A stretch of DNA of 64,000 nucleotides, from contig NZ_NFZV01000019.1 in assembly GCF_003399765.1 (NCBI RefSeq), positions 29,370 through 93,369 on the forward strand. Reading direction: 5' to 3'. This DNA comes from Alkalilimnicola ehrlichii (lineage in GTDB: Bacteria > Pseudomonadota > Gammaproteobacteria > Nitrococcales > AK92). The notes beneath the pieces are model-generated. The model was not told the DNA's origin, searched no databases, and saw only the letters and a program-made list of their open reading frames with translations. Positions 37,356-46,382 of this stretch are shown in pieces (the first letter of the stretch is position 1; each line of letters begins with the position of its first letter). A program made the position numbers and the translations under genes.

Positions 37356-38891
37356 ATGACAACAAGCCCTAGAACGAACAGCAGGAGCAAAATCGCCATT
37401 ATCGGCACCGGCTTCTCCGGCCTAGGCATGGCAATAAGGCTTAAGCAGGCGGGCGAACACGATTTCGTGATTTTCGAGAAGGAAGGCGGCGTCGGCGGAA
37501 CCTGGCGGATCAACCAATACCCAGGCTGTGCGTGCGACGTTCAATCGCACTTATACTCTTTCTCGTTCGAGCCCAACCCCGACTGGCAGCGCACATTTCC
37601 ACCGCAGCCGGAGATATGGGCGTACTTAGAGCGCTGTGCACAGAAATACGACCTGCATCCGCAAATACGGTTCGATACCCACATCGTCGCCTACCGCTGG
37701 GACGAAACCCGAGCCGTCTGGGAGCTGACCGACCAGGCCGGCAACCGGCACTCCTCGAAGATTCTGCTTATCGGCCACGGCCCATTGTCGAAGCCCGCTT
37801 ATCCAAAAATCGAAGGCCTGGAGCATTTCCAAGGCAACTGCTTTCACTCCCAACGCTGGGACCACGACTATCCGTTACAGGGAAAGCGCGTAGCCGTGAT
37901 CGGGACAGGAGCCTCGGCGATCCAGTTCGTACCGCGGCTCCAGCCCCATGTCGCGCGGCTAGACCTTTACCAACGCACGCCGCCCTGGGTCGTTCCGAAA
38001 CCGGATCGCCGCTACACGCGGCTCGAACGCTGGCTTTTCCGCCATGTTCCCGCCGTGCAAAAGCTCTACCGGGGCTTTATCTATAGCGTTTTGGAAACCC
38101 GGGCGATTGCGTTTGCCGTTAACCCGCGCTTCATGTCGCTACCGCAGCGGGCAGCCTACTCTCATATCCGGCGACACATCAAAGACCCGGAGCTGCGGCG
38201 CAAGGTCACACCCGCTTACACCTTCGGTTGCAAGCGAGTGTTGATTTCCAACGATTACTATCCGGCACTGGCTCAGCCCAATGTCGACGTTATCGCCACC
38301 GATATCCGCCGCATTACCGGCACCGGGATCGAAACCGCCGACGGTAGGCAGCGAGAAGTCGATGCAATCATCCTCGGTACCGGTTTCGACTCTCATTTCC
38401 CGTTTGCAAAAGGCAGCGTCATCGGCCGCGAGGGGCGCGACCTGATGGATGCATGGGAGGAAGGCTTGGAGGCCTATAAAGGCACAACGGTAGCCGGTTT
38501 CCCCAACCTGTTCGTCATGATCGGACCGAACACGGGGCTTGGCCATAGTTCGATGATTTATATGATCGAGTCGCAAATCCGCTATATCCTCGACGCACTC
38601 GACACGATGCAACGCTATGGGATAGAGGTAGTGGACGTTAAAGAGAACGTTCTCGACCGCTTTAACGCATGGCTGCAAGAAAAATCCAATACGGCCGTGT
38701 GGAAAGTCGGCGGCTGCCGGAGCTGGTATCTGCACCCGAAATCGGGTAAGAACGACATGCTGTGGCCGGACTTCACCTGGCGCTTTCGGCACCTCACCCG
38801 ACGCTTCGATATCGAAGCCTATAACTGCCTATCGCGACCGACAGCGAAGCAAGAAACAGCCGCAACAACGGCTTCAAAGGCAACGGTTTAG
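37356..38891 (+). CDS. Baeyer-Villiger-type flavin monooxygenase
   Basis: 511 aa. FAD-binding GTGFSGLGMAIRLKQAG near residue 17 and GGVGGTWRINQYPGC; NADPH-binding VIGTGASAIQFVPRL near residue 182; the Baeyer-Villiger fingerprint FQGNCFHSQRWDH (consensus F-x-G-x3-H-x3-W) near residue 153. These oxygenate ketones or aldehydes to esters using NADPH and O2. Asp replaces the usual Pro at the end of the fingerprint, as in the CHMO-related group. ATG 37356 has GAGCGAGGG upstream. Followed after 62 bases by an alpha/beta hydrolase, suggesting ester formation then cleavage. Confidence 0.86.
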   Translation: MTTSPRTNSRSKIAIIGTGFSGLGMAIRLKQAGEHDFVIFEKEGGVGGTWRINQYPGCACDVQSHLYSFSFEPNPDWQRTFPPQPEIWAYLERCAQKYDLHPQIRFDTHIVAYRWDETRAVWELTDQAGNRHSSKILLIGHGPLSKPAYPKIEGLEHFQGNCFHSQRWDHDYPLQGKRVAVIGTGASAIQFVPRLQPHVARLDLYQRTPPWVVPKPDRRYTRLERWLFRHVPAVQKLYRGFIYSVLETRAIAFAVNPRFMSLPQRAAYSHIRRHIKDPELRRKVTPAYTFGCKRVLISNDYYPALAQPNVDVIATDIRRITGTGIETADGRQREVDAIILGTGFDSHFPFAKGSVIGREGRDLMDAWEEGLEAYKGTTVAGFPNLFVMIGPNTGLGHSSMIYMIESQIRYILDALDTMQRYGIEVVDVKENVLDRFNAWLQEKSNTAVWKVGGCRSWYLHPKSGKNDMLWPDFTWRFRHLTRRFDIEAYNCLSRPTAKQETAATTASKATV

Positions 38892-38953
38892 AATAAACCC
38901 AGAATAACAAGCCGGCCTATCGGCAAACCACAAAATCGTGCGGAGACTACGTC

Positions 38954-39928
38954 ATGAGCGGCCCGACGGACCTTGAGTATTTCGGCATCGTGCGCGAGCG
39001 TTACCTCGCCAACCCCAGCAATCGGGCCGACCCCAACAAACTTCGCAACTGGAGCCCGCGGCGGACCCTCTGGCGCGGTGTGCAACGCCTCCATAGCTGG
39101 TCGCCAAGCATTCGCCGGCAAGAAGCCTGGGCGGGACGCCACCGCATTCCCTACTACGAAATAGGCACCCCCGGCCAACCGATCGTTGTGCTCCTGCATG
39201 GCTTCGGCGCGTTTAAAGAAAACTGGATGTCGATGGTGCGCTTTCTCGGGCGCTCCTTCCATATCCTGATCCCCGACATCCCGGGCTTTAGCGAAAGCAA
39301 CTTCATGCCCGAAGAGTCCTATACGCTAGACCTGCAAGCGGAACGCTTAAGCAGGTGGTTTGCCAATCAACAACTCGCACCGGCCCATTGGGTTGGCAAC
39401 TCCATGGGCGGCGGCATTGCGGGTATCTTCGCCGCGCGTTTTCCCGAACACGTCAAATCGCTCACGTTGATGAACGCCGCCGGCGTGCAAGGCAATAAGC
39501 AAAGCGAGATAGAAAAGCACTTAATGCGAGGCGAGAACCCGCTGATACCGAGCCGGAAACCGGAAGTCGCCCGCATGTTCGAGTTCGCCACCGAACGCCG
39601 GCGACAATTGTTCACGGTTTTGTTCGCACCTCTCCTGGCAAGCGACATGGTTCATCGCGCCGAGCTCAACCGCCGCCTGTTCGAAGATATGTTGGCGCCG
39701 GCCAGTCTTCGCAGCAGCGAACTCGGCCAGATCCGAGCACCGACGCTTATTTTATGGGGCGATTGCGACCGGGTAATCGATGTCTCCTGCACCGAAGCCT
39801 TTAAAGCGCTTATCCCCCATGCCGAGGTAACGGTTTTCCCCGGCGTCGGCCACCTCCCGATGATGGAGATCCCTCGCCAAGCAGCGCAAGCACTCCGTCA
39901 CTTCTGGCGCAAAACCGACGCCCGATAA
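38954..39928 (+). CDS. Alpha/beta hydrolase, esterase-like
   Basis: 324 aa. Oxyanion motif LLHGFGAFKENWMSMV, nucleophile elbow WVGNSMGGGIAG near residue 150, Asp in WGDCDRVID and His in GVGHLPMME complete the catalytic triad. The first 70 residues lie outside the fold and may form a membrane-associated helix (LWRGVQRLHSW). It probably hydrolyses an ester; placement behind the Baeyer-Villiger-type monooxygenase suggests the ester made by that enzyme. No membrane anchor or signal peptide. ATG 38954 follows a GGAG-like site. Confidence 0.82.
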   Translation: MSGPTDLEYFGIVRERYLANPSNRADPNKLRNWSPRRTLWRGVQRLHSWSPSIRRQEAWAGRHRIPYYEIGTPGQPIVVLLHGFGAFKENWMSMVRFLGRSFHILIPDIPGFSESNFMPEESYTLDLQAERLSRWFANQQLAPAHWVGNSMGGGIAGIFAARFPEHVKSLTLMNAAGVQGNKQSEIEKHLMRGENPLIPSRKPEVARMFEFATERRRQLFTVLFAPLLASDMVHRAELNRRLFEDMLAPASLRSSELGQIRAPTLILWGDCDRVIDVSCTEAFKALIPHAEVTVFPGVGHLPMMEIPRQAAQALRHFWRKTDAR

Positions 39929-39986
39929 ATAAAGTTGGCGCTAACAGCAAGGGCCGGCGGCATGACTTGAGTTGAGCGTCTCAAGC

Positions 39987-40009
39987 GCGATGTTATAACA
40001 TTACATTTC
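39987..40009 (+). promoter_or_regulatory. Candidate Zur box upstream of the CobW-type gene
   Basis: The 23-base site GCGATGTTATAACATTAC (first 18) ending in ATTTC matches the enterobacterial-type Zur consensus (GAAATGTTATA-N-TATAACATTTC) at 19 of 22 defined positions by my own count. It overlaps a likely -10 (TATAAC at 39994-39999, with TTGAGC at 39972-39977, spacing 16). Zinc-bound Zur would block this promoter. Confidence 0.72.
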
Positions 40010-40036
40010 GCCCGCAGACGCAAAAGGAGTATCGCC

Positions 40037-41016
40037 GTGAAAAAATCCCCGTCACCGTCCTCACGGGCTATCTCGGCGCCGGCAAAACGACCCTACTAAA
40101 CCGCATCCTCAGCGAGCAGCACGGCAAGCGATATGCCGTCGTCGTCAACGAATTCGGGGAGATCGGAATCGACAACGATCTGGTAGTCGGTGCCGATGAA
40201 GAAGTCTTCGAGATGAACAACGGCTGCATTTGCTGCACCGTCCGTGGCGATTTGATCCGCATCCTCTCGGGCCTGCTTAAACGCCGAAAAGGCTTCGATG
40301 GCATCATCATCGAAACGACGGGGCTGGCCGACCCCGGGCCGGTGGCACAAACCTTCTTCGTCGACGACGACTTACAACGTCACACCCGGCTCGACGCGGT
40401 GATTGCAGTCGTCGACGCCAAACATCTCCCGCAACAGCTAGAAACCAGCCCGGAGGCGGCCGAACAAGTCGGCTTTGCCGATGTCATCCTGCTCAACAAG
40501 ACCGATCTCGTTAGCAGCGAAGAACTTGAGCGGCTAGAGCACCGCATCCGCGGCATCAACATCCACACTCGCATACTGCGGACGCAGCAATGCCAAACCC
40601 CGCTGGAGGATGTGCTCGATGTCGGCGCCTTCGATTTCGATCGCATCATGACGCTGGAACCCGACTTTCTCGACGCCCATCACCATCACCATCACCACCA
40701 CGAACACGACGATGCTATTACCAGCCTATCGCTGGAAACCGAGCATCCCGTACACGGCCCCCGGTTCGACACCTGGATGAGCGCGCTATTGCAGGTGCAA
40801 GGCCCGGACATACTCCGTTGCAAAGGCATATTAAACGTCGACGGTCTGAATCAACGCTATGTCTTCCAGAGCGTTCACATGCTGGCGCAAGGCACGACCA
40901 CCCAACCCTGGCGAGAGGGCGAAACGCGCCATAGCCGGTTAGTGTTTATCGGTCGCAACCTCGATACGGAAGCCCTACGGGAAGGCTTTAACGACTGTAT
41001 CTTGGAACCCGCATGA
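40037..41016 (+). CDS. CobW/COG0523-family GTPase metallochaperone (frame broken at start)
   Basis: About 326 aa. Walker [21 protein letters not shown] switch region, the metal motif [13 protein letters not shown] (CxCC), GLADPGP, NKTD for guanine, and a run [13 protein letters not shown] near residue 215 that likely binds zinc. The domain starts upstream of the first in-frame Met at 40213. GTG 40037 with AGGAG 7 bases before it begins VKK, and one more A in the A6 run 40040-40045 gives [17 protein letters not shown] Zur box precedes it, so the gene is likely a zinc-deficiency-induced chaperone rather than a cobalamin gene. It overlaps the WD40 gene by 4 bases. Confidence 0.85.
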
Positions 41017-42023
41017 AGGGCCGCTCGCTGGTAGAACGCCTTGGCCAGGTCTGGGAGTTACCGGAGTACATCGTTGCCGCCTGCTTCGACGAAAAGGGCA
41101 ATCTTGCCTTCGGTTTAGCCGACGGCACAGTCCATATCCTCGCGACCGGCAGCAACGATCCGCCTCGATCCGTCGCTGTCCATACTGGCGCTTGCATAAA
41201 GCTTGCGAACTATCCCGGCGGCGGTTTTATCAGCGGCGGCGACGATGGGCGCGTCGTTGCGCTATCGCCCGCCGGCGAGTACACCGAGCTGGCGCGACAT
41301 CCGGCTCAATGGATCGACCATGTCGCCAGTCACCGCAACGGACGCATTGCCTACTCGGTAGGGAATACGCTGTACGTACTACAGGCCGAAGGCATCGCTC
41401 GGTTCGCCTACCCCAGCACGGTCGGCGGCCTGTGCTTCTCGGCTGACGGCGAGCGCATCGCCTGCGCCCACTACGGCGGCGTAACCGTCCGTCGGCTCGA
41501 TGTCGACGAGTACGTTCCGCTCAGCCTGGAATGGCACGGCTCGCATATCGGCGTAACCTGGAGTCCGGATGGACGCTTTATCATCTCGGCGATGCAGGAA
41601 GAAACCCTGCGCGGCTGGCGCCTGCCGGACCAGAAAGACCTTCACATGGCCGGCTTTCGAACCAAAGTAAAATCCTGGACCTGGGTCGAGCACGGCCGCT
41701 ATCTGGCCACCAGCGGCGCAAGCTGCCTTGCCTGCTGGGACTTTCGCGAACACGACGGACCGACGGGCAAAGAACCCTGGACAGCGGGCGACCGCGACGA
41801 CACACTCATTACCCAAGTCGCCGCCGATCCAAACCGTCCGCTGGTCGCAGCGGGTGCCGATGACGGTTTAGTGTTTATCAACCAGATCGGCGACGACCGC
41901 GCCGGCGTCATCAAACCGACCGGGCAAGGCGCTATTACCACACTCGCTTGGTCGCCGGACGGCCATTGGCTTGCCATGGGCACCGAAGAAGGTTTCGCCG
42001 CGCTCGTACCGATTCCGGGTTAA
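41013..42023 (+). CDS. WD40 beta-propeller protein linked to CobW
   Basis: 336 aa with about seven WD40-like blades: repeats such as [71 protein letters not shown] and [19 protein letters not shown]. No signal peptide. It overlaps the COG0523 GTPase by 4 bases (ATGA), so the proteins are made together under the same Zur box. COG0523-WD40 pairing occurs in other proteobacteria; the role is unknown, perhaps a scaffold for the zinc client protein. Confidence 0.8.
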   Translation: MKGRSLVERLGQVWELPEYIVAACFDEKGNLAFGLADGTVHILATGSNDPPRSVAVHTGACIKLANYPGGGFISGGDDGRVVALSPAGEYTELARHPAQWIDHVASHRNGRIAYSVGNTLYVLQAEGIARFAYPSTVGGLCFSADGERIACAHYGGVTVRRLDVDEYVPLSLEWHGSHIGVTWSPDGRFIISAMQEETLRGWRLPDQKDLHMAGFRTKVKSWTWVEHGRYLATSGASCLACWDFREHDGPTGKEPWTAGDRDDTLITQVAADPNRPLVAAGADDGLVFINQIGDDRAGVIKPTGQGAITTLAWSPDGHWLAMGTEEGFAALVPIPG

Positions 42024-42057
42024 ATAAAATTAGCGAGAAGAAGCAAAAGAAGAGAAG

Positions 42058-42131
42058 TGGAGCGGGTGATGGGAATCGAACCCACGTTCTCAGCTTGGGA
42101 AGCTGATGTTCTACCATTGAACTACACCCGC
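42058..42131 (-). tRNA. tRNA-Gly (CCC)
   Basis: 74 bases with encoded CCA. Minus-strand reading: acceptor GCGGGTG, D-arm GTTCAATGGTAGAAC, anticodon arm TCAGC-TTCCCAA-GCTGA with anticodon CCC, T-arm GTGGGTTCGATTCCCAT. Intact. Confidence 0.96.
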
Positions 42132-42271
42132 CTAGCACCCGCGCTGCTTGACCGTTCTCAAACAACCGCAAGGCATCCGCCGATATTATGAGCCATTGCA
42201 GCGCAAGCGCAAGTCCAAAAAACCGCTCCCTTTGGTGTAAAATGGCCGTTTTTCAGGTCAGGCGCAAGCGT

Positions 42272-42472
42272 ATGGACATTATCCTGAATGGCGAAACCCA
42301 CACCGTCCGCGACGGCATCAGCGCCGCCGAGCTGATTGACGAGCTTGGCCTTACCGGACGGCGATTGGCCCTGGAAGTCAACGAAGAGATCGTCCCCCGC
42401 AGCCGCCTGAAGGAGCACCCGCTGGCGCCGGGCGATCGGGTCGAGATCGTCCACGCCATCGGCGGCGGTTAA
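42272..42472 (+). CDS. thiS: Sulfur carrier protein ThiS
   Basis: 66 aa beta-grasp protein ending in HAIGGG, with the di-glycine tail that is activated and thiocarboxylated to give sulfur for the thiazole ring of thiamine. MDIILNGETHTVRDG and LAPGDRVEIV are typical. ATG 42272 is chosen over 42188 because the domain starts there. It lies 54 bases before thiG, its partner. No thiamine riboswitch is visible upstream. Confidence 0.95.
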   Translation: MDIILNGETHTVRDGISAAELIDELGLTGRRLALEVNEEIVPRSRLKEHPLAPGDRVEIVHAIGGG

Positions 42473-42526
42473 GCCTGCCGGCATAGTCTGCGCCGACTCA
42501 CCACGCGACCCAAGCTGAGGAACCCC

Positions 42527-43312
42527 ATGCCGAATGAAGATCTGCTGACGATTGGCCAACGCACCTACCGCTCCCGGCTCCTGGTGGGTACCGGCAAGTA
42601 CAAAGACCTCGACGAAACCGGCGCCGCCATTGCCGAGAGCGGCGCGGAGATCGTCACGGTGGCTATCCGCCGCACCAACATCGGTCAAAGTCCGGACGAG
42701 CCGAACCTGCTCGATGTCGTCTCGCCCGAGCGCTACACCATTTTGCCGAACACGGCCGGCTGCTTTAACGCCAAAGACGCGATCCGCACCTGCCAACTAG
42801 CGCGCGAACTGCTTGACGGCCACAACCTGGTCAAGCTCGAAGTGCTGGGCGATCAAAAAACGCTCTATCCCGACATCCCGGCAACGCTAGAGGCCGCCGA
42901 AGCGCTGATCAAAGACGACTTCGAAGTCATGGTCTACACCAATGACGACCCGATCGTCGCCAAGCGGCTGGAAGCGATGGGCTGCGTGGCCGTCATGCCG
43001 TTAGCCGCACCAATCGGCTCCGGGCTCGGGGTTCAGAACAAATACAACATTCTCACCATCGTCGAGAATGCCGAGGTACCGATTTTGGTCGACGCCGGCG
43101 TAGGCACCGCCTCCGACGCCTCGGTGGCCATGGAGCTCGGCTGCGACGGCGTACTGATGAACACAGCCATCGCCGGCGCCAAGAACCCGGTACTGATGGC
43201 CTCGGCGATGCGCAAAGCCGTGGAAGCCGGCCGCGAAGCCTTCCTGGCCGGGCGGATTCCCCGTAAACGCTACGCCAGCGCCTCTTCCCCGCTAGACGGC
43301 ACCTTTTTCTAA
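42527..43312 (+). CDS. thiG: Thiazole synthase ThiG
   Basis: 261 aa TIM-barrel enzyme that condenses deoxyxylulose 5-phosphate, the ThiS sulfur and an imine into the thiamine thiazole. Hallmarks: [15 protein letters not shown], the catalytic Lys in [32 protein letters not shown] and the phosphate loop [27 protein letters not shown]. Full length. Start ATG 42527 follows GAGGAA. Followed by a very strong hairpin, then trmB. Confidence 0.97.
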   Translation: MPNEDLLTIGQRTYRSRLLVGTGKYKDLDETGAAIAESGAEIVTVAIRRTNIGQSPDEPNLLDVVSPERYTILPNTAGCFNAKDAIRTCQLARELLDGHNLVKLEVLGDQKTLYPDIPATLEAAEALIKDDFEVMVYTNDDPIVAKRLEAMGCVAVMPLAAPIGSGLGVQNKYNILTIVENAEVPILVDAGVGTASDASVAMELGCDGVLMNTAIAGAKNPVLMASAMRKAVEAGREAFLAGRIPRKRYASASSPLDGTFF

Positions 43313-43345
43313 GCCACCGTTTAGGATACGCTTCGACGCATTCCC

Positions 43346-43389
43346 GAGCGCCCGGCCCGGCAGCGATCCACCTGCCGGGCCGGGCGCTC
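43346..43389 (+). terminator. Strong hairpin between thiG and trmB
   Basis: Arms 43346-43363 and 43372-43389 are an 18-base perfect inverted repeat (GAGCGCCCGGCCCGGCAG and its complement) with an 8-base loop. No U tract follows, so it may stop transcription with Rho, stabilise the thiG 3 prime end or act as an attenuator. It is followed by a smaller GCGTG/CACGC hairpin. Confidence 0.6.
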
Positions 43390-43436
43390 GTTGCGTGCTC
43401 CGCACGCCCCGCCCAAGGTACTTATTGAGATAAGAG

Positions 43437-44135
43437 ATGACGGATAACCCGACCGACACACGCCGCATGCGGCCGATTCGCAGCTTCGTTCGCCGCGAAG
43501 GCCGTCTAACCGAAGGTCAACAGCGCGCGTTGGACGTACTCTACCCGCAGTTCGGCCTGGAACCGGACGGACAAGCCTTCGATTTCGACGCCATCTTCGG
43601 CCGCACGTCGAAAACCGTGCTCGAAATCGGTTTCGGCAACGGCGAATCTCTCGCCACCATGGCAAAGAACCAACCGGAGCTGGACTATCTCGGCATCGAG
43701 GTTCATCGGCCGGGAGTCGGGCACCTGCTCATGCGGCTGGAAGAAGAGCGGCTGGAAAACGTGCGCGTCATCTGCGGCGACGCTCAAGAAATCGTCAAAC
43801 ACCAGATTCCGGATGCCAGTTTATTCGGCGTGCAATTATTCTTCCCCGACCCCTGGCCGAAGAAACGTCACCACAAACGGCGGATTGTCCAGCCCGAGTG
43901 GGTCGCGCAAATGGCGCAGAAAATCGCCCCTGGCGGCTTCTTGCACCTCGCCACCGACTGGGAGAACTACGCCGAACATATGCTAGAAGTCGTCAGCGCC
44001 AATCCGGATTTCGCCAACCAAGCCGGTGCCGGCAACTTCGCGCCACGCCCTGCGCATCGTCCCATCACCAAATTCGAAACCCGCGGCCAACGGCTCGGGC
44101 ACGGTGTATGGGACCTGCTGCTGACCCGGCGTTAG
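43437..44135 (+). CDS. trmB: tRNA (guanine-46-N7)-methyltransferase TrmB
   Basis: 232 aa SAM-dependent enzyme. SAM motif VLEIGFGNGESLATMA near residue 62, LGIEVHRPGVGHLL, VICGDAQE, and the catalytic FFPDPWPKKRHHKRRIVQPEW near residue 140. Methylates G46 of tRNA. ATG 43437 follows GAGATAAGAG. btuC begins 10 bases after its stop, so B12 transport genes may be co-transcribed with it. Confidence 0.97.
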   Translation: MTDNPTDTRRMRPIRSFVRREGRLTEGQQRALDVLYPQFGLEPDGQAFDFDAIFGRTSKTVLEIGFGNGESLATMAKNQPELDYLGIEVHRPGVGHLLMRLEEERLENVRVICGDAQEIVKHQIPDASLFGVQLFFPDPWPKKRHHKRRIVQPEWVAQMAQKIAPGGFLHLATDWENYAEHMLEVVSANPDFANQAGAGNFAPRPAHRPITKFETRGQRLGHGVWDLLLTRR

Positions 44136-44145
44136 ACTCCTTACC

Positions 44146-45138
44146 ATGACCCTCGCCCGCGCGATCCTAAGCCTACTCGTCCTCGCCGTCCTCGGCGCGC
44201 TATCGTTATTGCTGTCGCTCGCCGTCGGCAGCATCTCGATACCGTTTGCCGAACTGCCGGGCATCCTCACCGGCAGCGGAACCGGGCTTTACGACGCCGT
44301 AGTGTGGGAACTCCGCTTACCGCGCGCGCTCACCGCCTTTGTCACCGGCGCGCTGCTCGCACTCGCAGGCGCGCTTATGCAAGTGCTGCTACGCAATCCG
44401 CTGGCGGACCCTTACGTGCTCGGCGTCTCCGGCGGCGCCGCCGTTGCCGCCTTAACCGCGATCATGCTCGGCTTAACCGGCATTTGGATCTCCGGCGGCG
44501 CCTTCTTTGGCGCTTTATTCTCCATGTTTCTTGTTTTCGGCCTGGCGCATGGTCAAGGCAGCTGGACGCCTGCTCGTCTCTTGTTAACCGGCGTTGTCGT
44601 AGCCGCCGGCTGGGGAGCCTTAATCAGCTTTTTGCTCGCCGTCAGCCCCGACCAAAGCTTGCGCGGCATGCTCTTCTGGCTAATGGGCGACCTCTCGGGC
44701 GCCACCGGCCCAGGCTGGAGTAGCCTTGTCCTGCTGATAGGCCTGACGATTGCGATGACGATCGCCCGCAGCCTCAACCTGCTGGCGCGCGGCGACCTTC
44801 AAGCCCAAGTCCTGGGCGTTGCCGTCGCCCGGTTGCGCCTGGTGCTGTTTTTCCTCGCCTCGTTACTAGCAGCCTCGGCCGTAACGCTGGCCGGCAGCGT
44901 CGGTTTTATCGGGCTTGTCGTCCCACACCTGTTACGGCTAGTGATCGGCGGCGACCACCGATTACTATTACCATCTGCTGTTTTACTCGGGGGAACGCTG
45001 CTAATGCTAGCGGACACCCTTGCACGAACGATAATTGCCCCCCAACAGCTACCTGTCGGGGTTCTTTCAGCTATGATCGGCGTCCCCGTATTCCTGTTCC
45101 TTCTCCACCGAGGGCCGCAGGCAAAGCAACAAACATGA
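44146..45138 (+). CDS. btuC: BtuC-like vitamin B12 ABC permease
   Basis: 330 aa, about ten membrane helices, FecCD fold: LRLPRALTAFVTGALLALAGALMQVLLRNPLADPYVLGVSGGAAVAA is the family core; the coupling-helix sequence GLVVPHLLRLVIGGDHR follows later. Moves cobalamin delivered by BtuF across the inner membrane. Located with the BtuD ATPase gene, overlapping it by 4 bases, and near the cobalamin receptor. Other siderophore permeases share the fold; B12 is assigned from context. Confidence 0.88.
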   Translation: MTLARAILSLLVLAVLGALSLLLSLAVGSISIPFAELPGILTGSGTGLYDAVVWELRLPRALTAFVTGALLALAGALMQVLLRNPLADPYVLGVSGGAAVAALTAIMLGLTGIWISGGAFFGALFSMFLVFGLAHGQGSWTPARLLLTGVVVAAGWGALISFLLAVSPDQSLRGMLFWLMGDLSGATGPGWSSLVLLIGLTIAMTIARSLNLLARGDLQAQVLGVAVARLRLVLFFLASLLAASAVTLAGSVGFIGLVVPHLLRLVIGGDHRLLLPSAVLLGGTLLMLADTLARTIIAPQQLPVGVLSAMIGVPVFLFLLHRGPQAKQQT

Positions 45139-45898
45139 ACAACATGCTTAGTGTCCGTAATTTGACCGTCACCATCGGCGACCAAATCGTCTGCCGCGAT
45201 TTATCGTTTACCGTCGAACAGGATCAGTCCTGGGGCGTATTGGGCGGCAACGGCGTCGGTAAAACAACCTTGTTGCACACGCTAGCCGGCCTTCGCGAGC
45301 CGGACGCGGGCACGATCTACGTCGTCGATCGCCCGTTAACCGAATGGCCGCGGCGGGACTTGGCGCAAACCGTCGGCGTACTTCCGCAGGACAGCACCGA
45401 CCCTTTTCCCGCGACCGTACTGGAAACCGCCCTGATCGGCCGGCACCCGCACCTGAAAGCCTGGGAATGGGAAGACGGCGAGGATTTATTTACCGCCCGC
45501 GAAGCCTTGCGAGCGGTCGGGCTCCAAGCGATGGCCGACCGCCAAGTCGCAACGCTCTCCGGCGGCGAGCGCCGCCGCTTGGCGATTGCGACCTTGCTGA
45601 CGCAAAACCGCGCCTGTTCCTGCTCGACGAACCGAACAACCACCTTGATCTCCGCCATCAAATCGAACTGCTGGACTTGCTCGTCACCCAAGGCCGGGAA
45701 GGCGCACTCATGATGACGCTGCACGACATCAACCTCGCCGCCCGCTTCTGCGACCATCTATTACTGTTATTCGGCAACGGCGAAGCCATGGTCGGCCCGG
45801 CCAACATCATGCTGCACGAAGAATACTTAAGCCGCCTCTACGAACACCCGATTCGGCGCATCAGCAACGGCCGCGGCGTGGCCTTCGTACCGGCCTAA
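45135..45898 (+). CDS. btuD: BtuD-like vitamin B12 ABC ATPase (frame broken)
   Basis: About 255 aa. Walker A GGNGVGKTTLLHTLAG, signature VATLSGGERRRLAIATLL, Walker B LFLLDEPNNHLDL and H-loop TLHDINLAARFCDH. The frame breaks near 45608-45610: one more C gives LLTQNPRLFLLDEP. Powers BtuC. Overlaps btuC by 4 bases (ATGA). Ends 140 bases before the cobalamin riboswitch that precedes btuB. Function is secure as an ABC ATPase; the B12 assignment is from btuC and context. Confidence 0.88.
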
Positions 45899-46040
45899 AC
45901 CTGCCGACGATGCAGGAATTGCCTCCCTGCATCGTCGGGCCTTCTACGTCGGCATCAATCGACCTATCGCCGCTTATATTTCTTCCTTGATCCGCGTACT
46001 TGACCTGAACTATCAGCTCCAGCTACTGTTGCCGCGCTTG

Positions 46041-46230
46041 AGGTTCCTGCAGGCCATCTCGGCCTGGGATTAAACGGGAAGCCGGTGCGTGTCGTCACAC
46101 GCCACAATGCCGGCGCTGCCCCCGCAACGGTAGACGAGTTAAAAAGCTGCACAATGCCACTGTGCGCACGCATGGGAAGGCGCAGCTTTCGGGATACCCA
46201 CCCCGCTCGTGAGCCCGGAGACCGGCCTGA
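46041..46230 (+). ncRNA. Cobalamin riboswitch of btuB
   Basis: Class hallmarks in order: GAGGTTCCTGC opening P1, TAAACGGGAAGCCGGTG, the CTGCCCCCGCAACGGTA core (46118-46140), AATGCCACTGTG with GCATGGGAAGGC, and closing GAGCCCGGAGACCGGCC (46211-46227). Downstream a perfect hairpin GAGCACCGC/GCGGTGCTC (46235-46255) may be the expression platform. Controls btuB and probably the genes after it. The rest of the 45899-46382 gap has no gene. Confidence 0.95.
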
Positions 46231-46382
46231 AGCCGAGCACCGCTTAGCGGTGCTCCGTTCCGGTGTTGCGGAGGGCGACACGGACGGGCGCAGGCACCTC
46301 ACACCCCTACTCCCGTTCCCCCACTCCGCGCACCACGTCACCACTTTGTTTTGCGCGGGTGAGCGCATGGGGGAACCGACAC

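Noticed and set aside
42132..42271. TPP riboswitch before thiS
   Set aside because: No CTGAGA/ACYTGA-type core or stem arrangement could be found in this gap.
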